This document shows positions 48,498 through 56,556 of a stretch of DNA of 64,000 nucleotides, one piece after another; position 1 is the stretch's first letter, and every line of letters starts with the position of its first letter. The notes beneath the pieces are model-generated. The model had not been told where the DNA came from and did not search any database. It was given only the letters and a program-made list of their open reading frames with translations. The stretch covers positions 3,827,838-3,891,837 of the forward strand of contig NC_039516.1 of NCBI RefSeq assembly GCF_003672135.1, given 5' to 3'. Origin of the DNA: Ooceraea biroi. Taxonomy: Eukaryota > Arthropoda > Insecta > Hymenoptera > Formicidae. The translations under genes were made by a program, and so were the position numbers.

Positions 48498-48811
48498 ATT
48501 TTTGTGTTGAAGAGCATAAAGTTTGATTTTTCTGTTTCCCACGTTCAAGATCATTTAAAGGTCATGTTGTCATAGGTCGCTAAACTCCTCTCGATGTTGG
48601 CTATAAAATTGCGCAAAAAAAATATGTAGTTCCATTTAAAAAAATTATCTTGACCTTTGAATCTCCGAAAAAAATAGCCTTGAAAAAATTGTTGTTCTGT
48701 CATCATGATAGCCCCTTCGAACGGTGCAACTTTTTCCTTAGACATTTTTTCGTATCATCAAAAACAAGTGAAATATCTAAGATGATCGATTTAAGTGGAC
48801 CACCCTGTATA

Positions 48812-49584
48812 TCGTGCATTGAATGCACATTCAAATTCGACGGAAAGGATTGCCGCCGTTTTGTTAGCCATCACCATAGACTGACGCAATATCAGAAAGG
48901 CATCTAACAAAGTAGATTCGTCGTGTTGCCTGAACTTCTTACACTTTTGCATTAGATGTACACGCGTTAGAGAAAAAAGAGAAAGAATAAAAAAGATAGA
49001 ACGAGCCAACCGAAAAGTTCATGCAACGTGCAAGAAACTTGAAGTGATTCGCGCAGGTTAAGTCGGCTCGGATATCGACGACATTCTCTATCTACCTTTC
49101 ACCTACTCATCGGTTCTCTCGTTAAACGTAGAGAACCTCAAGTAAGAGTATGGACATCGTGGATCGAAAATGGCGTTCGTTTGTCTCTAGTATGGTCACT
49201 ATCTATGAGGAGTATGCAATATAACCTTCCTTACTTTAGGGTTAAAAATATTAGTGTAAGAAAAGTAAGTTTTTTTTTATCCCACCAACCAAACCGCTCA
49301 CAAAGAGTCCTGGAACTAAAAGGCGCATTACGTCAGGACTCTCCGCCGGTTCCACGCTCCCGGCTAAAAAGGGTGATTTTGTACGACCTACGTCCCCCTG
49401 TGGGCCCCTGCCCCCAGGAGGTTCGGCCACCCCTCCCCCACCCGGACTGCGCTCGTCCAATAAAAATGCCGTGCATTCCTGTCGAGACCGGGCAGAATGC
49501 CTCACGGGTGGGTCATGTTGCCGAGTCGGTGAAACTAAAACCGCGCCCGAGTATGGAAGGGTAGGAGTACCCGCAGGGAGCGCC
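48812..49584. other. Unassigned region between the mariner element and the minisatellite
   Basis: A 72-codon minus-strand frame (48791-49009) abuts the mariner end and is not recognised; its frame could continue across the insertion site to about 46500 if the transposon were removed. From about 49270 the base composition shifts to high GC (GTCAGGACTCTCCGCCGG, CCACGCTCCCGGC). This looks like transposon untranslated sequence leading into the tandem repeat. Confidence 0.3.
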
Positions 49585-50165
49585 CTGCGGAAGGGTTGGT
49601 GGCCCGTGGGTCAGCACCCACGCGGGGGGAGGGGAAGGGAGCCCGCGGGTCAGCACCGCCGCGGGGGAAGGGGGAGGGAAGGGATAAGAGCCCGCGGGTC
49701 AGCACCACCACGGGGGAGGGGAAGGGAAGGGATGGGAGCCCGCGGGTCAGCACCGCCGCGGGGATAGGGGAAGGGAAGGGAGCCCGCGGGTCAGCACCGC
49801 CGCGGGGGGAGGGGAAGGGAAGGGAAGGGATGGGAGCCCGCGGGTCAGCACCGCCGCGAGGGGAGGGGAAGGGAAGGGTAAGGAGTCCCGCAGGTACCGC
49901 CCTAGCGGGGGGAAGGGAAGGGAAGGGTAAGGAGTCTCGCAGGTACCGCCCTAGCGGAGGTAGGGGAGGGAAGGGTAAGGAGTCCCGCAGGTACCGTCCT
50001 AGCGGGGGGAAGGGAAGGGAAGGGTAAGGAGTCCCGCAGGTACCGTCCTAGCGGGAGGAAGGGAAGGGAAGGGTAAGGAGTCCCGCAGATACCGCCCTAG
50101 CGGAAGGAAAGGGAAGGGTAAGGAGTCCTGCAGGCAACGCTCTAGCGAGGGGGTAGGAGTCCCAC
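49585..50165. repeat. G-rich minisatellite with two families of units
   Basis: About 580 bp of tandem units. The first half (about 49600-49860) repeats GCCCGCGGGTCAGCACC followed by GCCGCGGGG and a GGGGAAGGGAAGGGA spacer. The second half (about 49870-50130) repeats AGGAGTCCCGCAGGTACCG, then CCCTAGCGGGG and the same purine spacer. Units are about 40-55 bp. The GGGAAGGGAAGGG runs on the + strand can form G-quadruplexes. The 143-codon open frame here is a product of the repeat and not a gene. Confidence 0.9.
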
Positions 50166-50429
50166 AGGGAGAGCCCTGGAAGGACGGGTGAACTGCAGTC
50201 GGGAGCGCTCGACTCCGAGGAAAGGGAAGAATGAAGAAAGACTACATACAAAAATACATACCAAAAAGCAAAAAGAACAAAATTACAATACATATTATTA
50301 TTAACAAGTAATAACAGAAATAAGATAAGTGTACGCAAGTGTAATAAAGCCAGTAAGCACAGATACAATACACACAAATATAATAAAAGCCAATAAACAA
50401 AAACTAAAAACAATTTGCAATATAGTAAA
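50166..50429. other. Short unassigned interval
   Basis: Tail of the G-rich region followed by an A-rich stretch (50225-50415). Nothing is recognised. Confidence 0.4.
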
Positions 50430-51150
50430 CTAAATTAATTTCGCATATAAATAAAAACAATTTTCCGCGTTAGGGTGGAGGGTGGGTCCGCATGGCGCGT
50501 CCGGGTTCTCAAATTGTTGCGCGTTCGCGACATCGTTGAACTCGAGCACAGCCACATTGGAATTTGTTGTAAACGTCGGATACGTCATCAGCCACTCTTG
50601 GTAGCCTCCGTTGAGGATCTTGATCTTCTTATACTTTGTGCCGGGATCACATTTCTCGAAAATGTCCTTCAGTATGTTCAGATAAGTGCTGGTCGTCAAA
50701 GTTTCCTGCGTAGTGTTCCAGTCCACCAGAATTATTACGTCCACGTGCTGCGCCGACCGATGCTTAAATCAATCGAATGACTGCTTGTCCTTGTGAAAGC
50801 AGTCCGCGAACTTGTAGCCCAGCTTTCTGAAAGCAAACGCACCATGATGAATGTTCCAAGCGCGCCGATGAATTGAAAAAGGATATTTTATAAAATTAGA
50901 AAGTTATAAGCGAAAAAACATTATGCGAGATGTATTTACCCCGGTTTAAGTTCCGATTGTGGAATGTTGATGCACTTGTCGAACGTAATTTTGGAACCGT
51001 CATAATGAGCCTTCTGCCTGACGTCGATGATCAAATACCTGTCCACCTCCATTTTCTCCACCGCGTCGTTGTGCTTCCTAGAACTATGCTCATAGCGTAT
51101 CTCTAACTTTTGCCTCAAGTCTGCAAGTATATTTTTCACTTCATTTATCT
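50430..51150 (-). pseudogene. USP8 rhodanese-domain fragment with a premature stop
   Basis: Two minus-strand exons, about 51150-50940 and 50826-50430, are joined by a phase-2 intron (donor GGTAAAT, acceptor TTTCAG). The first reads INEVKNILADLRQKL and VDRYLIIDVRQKAHY. The second reads KLGYKFADCFHKDKQSFD, then a TGA stop, then FKHRSAQHVDVIILVDWN, KYKKIKILNGGYQEWLM and more. This is the rhodanese domain of ubiquitin-specific protease 8 (an endosomal deubiquitinase). The family normally has Trp where TGA stands, so TGG to TGA is the simplest explanation. The protease domain is absent. Because the intron is retained, this is a segmental fragment and not a retrocopy. Confidence 0.7.
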
Positions 51151-51285
51151 AGAATACAAACATTCATGTATTTACGCACACGCAACGGCACAGTTACCTG
51201 GCTGGTCACTCTGGCATACACTGCCATACGCTGCTGCTTACCTGATCAACGGTCATGTTGGTGGAATAGATGAACTTAAAAATCA

Positions 51286-51389
51286 TTTAAAGCAGTGAAT
51301 CGTTGATATATAGTTAAAGTTATAGAATAGTTAAAGAAACTATTCTATAACTTTAACTATTTTATATATCAACGATTTACTGCTTTAAA
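51286..51389. repeat. Hairpin, arms about 45-50 bp
   Basis: TTTAAAGCAGTGAATCGTTG onward (51286-51330) is repeated inverted at 51340-51389 with a loop of about 9 bp and a few differences. A further partial copy of AAATCATTT-AAGCAGTG follows at about 51388-51405. It may be a small MITE or a folding artefact of an insertion; the family is unknown. Confidence 0.6.
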
Positions 51390-51630
51390 AATCATTTCAA
51401 GCAGTGGAATCGTATAATTACCATTTAATTTTAAGATTTTTTTATTGGATTAAAATTTAGATCCAACATCTCTTTAAAATAAACGCTATAACTATATATA
51501 CACGGCTGCGTCGAAGTCGTCCAAATTCCTACAAAGTAGATAGATAGCATTTTATTTCAGCTTTAAATTCCCACAAAGTATATAAAAAACAATATTTGAT
51601 ATAATTATTAATTAAAATTAAAAGAATTAC

Positions 51631-51903
51631 CTCGTGATTTAAATAACAAAATCTATCTTTAATGTTGCGTTTCTTCTCATTAGTATATGCACTTTTTAAA
51701 GTGAAAGCCAAAATATCGTGTAAAAATTTTTCAGAAATTGCATTTATATATGCAAAATTTACGATAATCATTCGATTGTGATCCTTCAAATTTTTATCCC
51801 AAAACATTTTTCGTATAAATTTGGGCCATGTATTTGCATTACCAACAACATCTTGAACCGCAAGCCAAGGATTATTATTTAGTTGTTCAACTGAATATGC
51901 CAT
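51631..51903 (-). CDS. Orphan coding exon, 91 codons, unrecognised
   Basis: From ATG 51903 the frame reads MAYSVEQLNNNPWLAVQDVV, then WPKFIRKMFWDKN, MIIVNFAYINAISEKFLHDI and ends NHE at a consensus-like donor (CACGAG|GTAATT) in phase 0. Codon use and amino acid composition look protein-like (Trp, Phe and Tyr well spread). I half recognise this as a type of short ORF recurring next to transposons in ant genomes, without a known function. A possible 3' exon behind TTTGTAG at about 51535 does not give a convincing frame. The start codon lies 9 bp from the MITE at 51912, so the native promoter has probably been displaced. Confidence 0.4.
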
Positions 51904-51911
51904 TTTAAAAG

Positions 51912-52149
51912 CTGCGTTCCACTTGGCGCTCGCAACGACCGCAACGTCATTCGGTCTTCATTGCTCACAATGCTCACTGAACATTGAATAAAAGCTGTGT
52001 TCGGGGAGACGCTATTAGCGCTATGTAGCGCTGAAAATCTATAGTATACGTGACATGACTATAGAGTTTTAGCGCTGATAGTGAGCTTCCCGAACACAGC
52101 CAAAGACAGAATGACGTTGCGGTCGTTGCGAGCGCCAAGTGGAACGCAG
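51912..52149. mobile_element. MITE containing a second MITE
   Basis: The outer inverted ends CTGCGTTCCACTTGGCGCTC and complement span about 45 bp on each side (51912-51956; 52105-52149). Inside, 51994-52100 is a second palindrome with ends GCTGTGTTCGGG and CCCGAACACAGC around AGCGCT motifs. It interrupts the outer element after TTGAATAAA, where the related copy at 47390-47455 reads straight on to GATAGAATGAC. Neither has coding capacity. Confidence 0.75.
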
Positions 52150-52380
52150 AAATCTACGCATGTCCGGTCGCTCTGCACTGTCCCTGTACACCGTCGGTAT
52201 GTCAGATTTCCTAACCCCGAAACTGTCATTTTTCAGTAAGCTGTAACTTTGGTTCTACTTGAGAGCGACGATTTTCCTTCTCTCAATCGTGTTTTAGGAC
52301 CAAAATATACATTTCTACCAAGTTTGAAGGAAATCGGAGAGGAAGGAGCTCTCCTTCACAATTACCATATTTTCTTACTA
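52150..52380. other. Unassigned interval before the hAT-like unit
   Basis: The text (GTAACTTTGGTTCTACTTGA, GACCAAAATATACATTTCTA) has the style of a dispersed repeat. I can neither find its ends nor a coding frame with recognisable content. Confidence 0.3.
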
Positions 52381-52388
52381 TTGGCAAC

Positions 52389-53542
52389 TAGAGTCCTAAA
52401 TAATCAGAGAAGCGCAATCGGCGTCTCACTTGCTGATTGGTTAACCGCCATGTTGAGCCCGTAATACATTCTGTTGGGAAACTAACCGCAACCGGCGTAC
52501 CGTAAGTGAACAAAAATTATAGTTATAATGTTTTTTTTCCAACAAAATACATTTTAGATATCCTTAATATGTGCAATTGTTTTTGACAAGACTAATATAT
52601 ATTATGTATTTATATTATGATAAGAATAAATATTTATGTTGTAACAAGACTGATATAAATAAAATAGTACTAAACAAATTATGTACGATTGTCATTTATT
52701 TTAAAGAAAATATTACAACTATGATATAAAATATATTATTATAAAAGTTATCCTAAATATATCTAAACAGTGACACAATAATTAGATTTGTCAACATTTT
52801 CTTTGTTACTTATTGGAATTCCTTTTAGTGACAGTAGGCTGTAATCTTCGCAATGCCTTCTCCATTTGGACAATCTTACTGAACATCTTACGCAACTGCT
52901 GCAAACCTAAATTACGCTCAACTGTTAAGTCTTGAATAACTTGTGATGCTTTGTTACACTGTAATATCAGTTCATCAATTGTACAACATTTTACTTTGGG
53001 AACCAGTATAGAAGGGATTGAATGTCTTTCCTGAATAGAATAAATCTACAACATAATTTATAACAAACGACGCGAAACCATTATAATTAAATTAAATTAT
53101 TATTATATTATTAAGTTGACTTTTTATAATTGTGGATACATTATATTAATACTGACCTTTGTAGAATTTGATTCGTGAATAGATATATTATGAGCCTTAT
53201 TATATTGTTGTTCCCCTTTATCAAAAAGAGCCAGCTCCTAGACAATGAATAACTATCATATTATGATAATAACTTAATTTTCTTTAACGTTTTAACGAAA
53301 TATCGATGTTACTTACCAAATTGATCTCCATTTTTCAATTTAATGTGATATTCCGAAACTTTAACTTCTCTTTAACGTTGCTACAAGTTCAGAATTAAAA
53401 TTACAACGTTTCTGCATAACCTACTTACACGAAATAGACAAGCTGCGTTTGTGTACATATGGACAGCTGCGGGCCCAACATGGCGACCATGGGAAGCATG
53501 GAAGGGATAACGATTGCGCTTCTCTGATTATTTAGGACTCTA
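52389..53542. mobile_element. hAT-like unit with terminal inverted repeats enclosing a three-exon gene
   Basis: A perfect 32-bp inverted repeat bounds the unit: 52389-52420, starting TAGAGTCCTAAATAATCAGA, and 53511-53542. It is flanked by the 8-bp direct repeat TTGGCAAC at 52381-52388 and 53543-53550. The ends TAGAG...CTCTA fit the hAT terminal consensus YARNG, and 8 bp is the hAT duplication length. Beyond the 32 bp, similarity resumes (CGCCATGTTGAGCCCG at about 52447 against the complement of CGGGCCCAACATGGCG at 53470-53485), so the inverted repeat was at least 75 bp. No transposase is present; the interior is occupied by the minus-strand gene at 52806-53331. Its right end lies about 320 bp before the LSD1 start codon. 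Confidence 0.75.
52806..53331 (-). CDS. Three-exon gene for a 106-aa helical protein, unrecognised
   Basis: Minus-strand exons: 53331-53317 (MEINL, donor GTAAGT), 53237-53157 (27 codons, ELALFDKGEQQYNKAHNISI..., donor GTCAGT) and 53030-52806 (74 codons and TAA). All junctions are phase 0 with clear acceptors (CATTGTCTAG, TTATTCTATTCAG). The last exon reads VPKVKCCTIDELILQCNKAS, then VIQDLTVERNLGLQQLRKMF and SKIVQMEKALRRLQP, a heptad-like pattern that predicts a coiled coil. The short exons make it invisible to simple open-frame searches. I do not recognise the family; small kinetochore or complex-scaffold subunits look like this, but that is only a resemblance. It lies head-to-head with LSD1 (534 bp between start codons) and wholly inside a hAT-like unit. 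Confidence 0.7.
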
Positions 53543-53581
53543 TTGGCAACCATACAGATGTGACGCTCACAAACTATTCGT

Positions 53582-53655
53582 GGCGAATTATTCGCCACTT
53601 CGCGGCGAATTATTCGCTACTCGCTAAAAATCATTCGCAGCGAAAAATTCGCTGC
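53582..53655. promoter_or_regulatory. Cluster of short palindromes upstream of LSD1
   Basis: Three inverted repeats lie in 75 bp: GGCGAATTATTCGCC (53582-53596), GCGAATTATTCGC (53605-53617) and GCAGCGAAAAATTCGCTGC (53637-53655). They sit between the hAT-like unit and the LSD1 5' exon, a natural place for operator-like binding sites. They could instead be remains of a small palindromic insertion. No known factor site is recognised. Confidence 0.4.
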
Positions 53656-53864
53656 ATGAAAAAACACCTTTACTTGAGGTTCTCTAGTTAAACGCATCGG
53701 TTCCAGAGGGCACTCGGGTAAGCCTCGTTACGAGAATATCTTCCGCATTATTCGTGGCTGCCGATCTTGCGTTTATGTTGTGCCGGCTGTTTCAAGCATC
53801 AAAACAAACCTGCTCGTTTTGTTCTTCATCGATTGCTCTTTACAGATTAAATAAATTAAACGAT

Positions 53865-56556
53865 ATGAGTCGCAGAAAAAGGGCGAAGGTAGGCACTCGC
53901 AGTTTCTTCTACGTTGCTAAGATAACATCTGTGTGATTATGCACCAAGTGTCATGTGTAACGCTCAAGTTGTGATGCTGTTTCTTTTACATTTTATCCTT
54001 TAATAATATAATAATAAATGGAACAAACGAATACTCTGTACGGCATTTACGGTACAGTTATACGCAGAGGTTTCGTTTCCTTTTCGATTCTTTCGTCGTA
54101 CGGGATAAAGCGAGGCTATATTTTGATTGTGTACATACGCAGCGATGTGTGACGTGATACTTGTCAATCTACTATGTAATTGCCTTAGTTTTCTCGCTTT
54201 AAAAGTTTTTTTGTCATTTACGTGAAGTTTCTATTCTTTAATTAAATGTATAATCAGTTTATACTTTATATAAAGAAGTATATTTAATTTGTAGGTGGAG
54301 TACAGAGAAATGGAGGAAAAATATAATCAGTTAGAGGATGAGAACGCCTCGGACACATCAGAGAAATCCAAAACTGGTCTTGTAACACCGGAGAAGAAAG
54401 TTCTCACTGAGATGAAGAAGGAACCTGAATCTACGGTGCCTACTTCAGTGCCATCTGTTTCTAAGGCTGAAGTCAAGGAGGAAGATGAGCAAGATAGCGA
54501 TCACGAAGATCCACATGGTATTGCGTCAAGTGATCGTCCAAATTCATTAACGTTAACAGAAATATTAATATTGCGTTTGCATTTAGTGAAGGAATTGTTG
54601 AATGGATTAGAGGGTGCGGCGTTTCAAAGTCGTCTGCCGTTCGACAAACTGACATCCACCGAAGCAGCATGTTTCCCTGACATCTCCAGTGGGCCACCGC
54701 AAACGCAAAAAGTATTTCTGCACATTAGGAATAGACTTGTGAGTGCCTGTGATCTATAAATTTGCGCGATTGCTGTTTTGTTTCCCTTTTAATCTAAGTG
54801 ATGAAATTTTTAGCTGCAAATGTGGTTGGAAAATCCAAAGCAACAGCTGATCATCGAAAATGCATTCCCGCAAATTGAGCCACCCTACAATAGTGACACA
54901 GTGCTCACTCGCAGGATTCATGCCTTTTTGGAGCGTCACGGTTTCATAAATTTCGGAGTCTTTAAACGTCTTAAGGTAACGTAATAAATGCTAGACGTGT
55001 AAAATGGTAACATAGGTTATTCAAATTAATTTACAGACTTACGTTTGTTATCAGAAAAATAAGCAATCTATATCTGTTGCAGCCCTTACCAACTAAAAAA
55101 GTAGGTAAAGTCATAGTGATAGGAGCTGGTATTGCTGGATTGGCGGCGGCTCAGCAAATGCAACAGTTTGGCTTGGAAGTAATCGTATTAGAGGCTAGGG
55201 TAAGCTAGAATTTTTGACAATCTAAATATTTTAATCCATAAGAATTCGTTTTTACTAAAAGTCCCGTTAATCTGCATTTTCAGGATCGCGTTGGTGGGCG
55301 AATCGCCACATTTCGTAAATCAAACTATATCGCGGATTTAGGCGCTATGGTGGTAACAGGTTTAGGCGGAAATCCCGTTACGACCCTCAGTAAACAGATC
55401 AATATGGAACTCCATAAGATACGACAGAAGTGTCCGTTGTACGAAAGCGACGGTCAAACCGTACGTTTACAATTTTTATTATTAACATATTAAAATAGAA
55501 ATTGTTGCCCAAAGTTATGGCGTCGATAATATTGCGATATAAAGCGATATAATTTTTATCTCGATAAAGATAAAAATTATATCGATCTTGTTATTTTACG
55601 CATTAATCCATACATCGTAAAGCGCGAATTCAGTATATATTAATCTCTTACAGGTCCCAAAAGATAAGGACGAGATGGTCGAGAGAGAATTTAATAGATT
55701 ACTCGAAGCAACTTCTTATCTCTCGCATCAATTGGATTTCAATTACGTAAACAGCGGATCTGGACAGACCGGTAATACGCGGCCAGTATCCTTGGGTCAA
55801 GCGCTGGAGTGGGTGATACGTTTGCAAGAACAAGGTGTAAAGCAGCGTCAAGTGGCGCACCTGCGTTCCGTGCTGTCGCTGCAGGGGCGATTAATTACTA
55901 ATCAGCACAGAGTATGTGCAATCCATCATTATCTTTTCGACAGATATGTTATTAGCCTAGAGAAAAAACTGAATTATAATGATCGACTAAATGGCCAATT
56001 TACATTGCAGATGAGTTCTATCATGGATCGATTGGTAGAATTGAATAAACAGTACAAAGAAATGAGCAAGACGGAGAGCAAGTTACAAACTCGGGATATA
56101 ACGCAAGAGTTTGTGCTGCGATCTAAAATGCGTGATCTGCACAACGCTTGCAAGGTACGTGATTTTTATCATTAAAAAATGTATCATTGTGGCGAAGTTA
56201 AACGGAGGTTAAATATTTAATGCATCGATTTTATTTTATGTTCCAGGAATGGGACCAGTTGTCAGATCAGCAGAAAGAAATCGAAGCGAAGTTACAAGAA
56301 TTGGAAGCATCTCCACCCAGGTAAATAAATTTATTATATTTTTAGATCACGAACGTCTCTACAAACTTTTCTTATTTCTGACACGAATCTTTTATCGTTG
56401 ATTGCAGTGACGTTTATCTGTCTTCCAAAGATCGGCAGATACTAGACTGGCATTTCGCGAACTTGGAGTTTGCCAACGCAACGTCCCTATCAAACCTGAG
56501 CTTGAAGCACTGGGATCAGGACGACGATTTCGAGTTTACTGGAAGTCATCTGACGG
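53865..56556 (+). CDS. Su(var)3-3: Lysine-specific histone demethylase LSD1/KDM1A, exons 1-9, 3' part outside the window
   Basis: LSD1 is a nuclear FAD-dependent amine oxidase that removes mono- and dimethyl groups from histone H3 Lys4 within the CoREST repressor complex. Exons: 53865-53888 (MSRRKRAK), 54295-54738, 54814-54975, 55083-55199, 55284-55460, 55654-55911, 56011-56154, 56247-56320 and 56408-56556; all phases agree. An acidic N-terminus precedes the SWIRM domain (from about residue 112, GLEGAAFQSRLPFDK to HGFINFGVFKRLK). Then comes the FAD-binding fold (VIVIGAGIAGLAAAQQM, LEARDRVGGRIATFR), then the tower-domain coiled coil (EWVIRLQEQGVKQ to LQELEASPP) and DRQILDWHFANLEFANAT. The last donor (G|GTGAGT at 56557) is phase 1. 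About 515 residues are present; the catalytic second half lies beyond 64000. Confidence 0.95.
55912..56010 (+). other. Su(var)3-3: In-frame 99-nt LSD1 intron without stop codons (exitron-like)
   Basis: GTATGT at 55912 and TTACATTGCAG ending at 56010 bound an intron. Removing it joins LQGRLITNQHR to MSSIMDRLVELNKQYKE and gives exactly the length of the human LSD1 tower helix at this point (26 residues after the shared Gln). Kept in, it would add 33 residues (VCAIHHYLFDRYV...) with no stop. Constitutive splicing is my preferred reading; the retained form is possible. Confidence 0.75.

Larger units (their letters stand above)
46577..48809. mobile_element. Rearranged Tc1/mariner-superfamily transposon with long inverted ends
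   Basis: TA duplications (46575-46576, 48810-48811) flank inverted ends TACAGGGTGGTCCACTTAAA. The inverted repeat extends about 355 bp (46577-46932 against about 48450-48809), much longer than usual, and includes the 3' end of the transposase gene in both arms. Inside the left arm, 46933-47150 reads on the minus strand as another piece of transposase (FTDESMFTNHGQVNRRNM), fused by an internal deletion to the 3' end. The element therefore looks like an inverted, internally deleted partial copy joined to a nearly full copy. A 219-bp MITE (47299-47517) is inserted in the transposase gene. Confidence 0.8.

Noticed and set aside
49596..50027. 143-codon frame and other open frames in the G-rich array
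   Set aside because: A tandem repeat without stops, not a gene. It is also not a CRISPR array: units are contiguous and there are no unique spacers.
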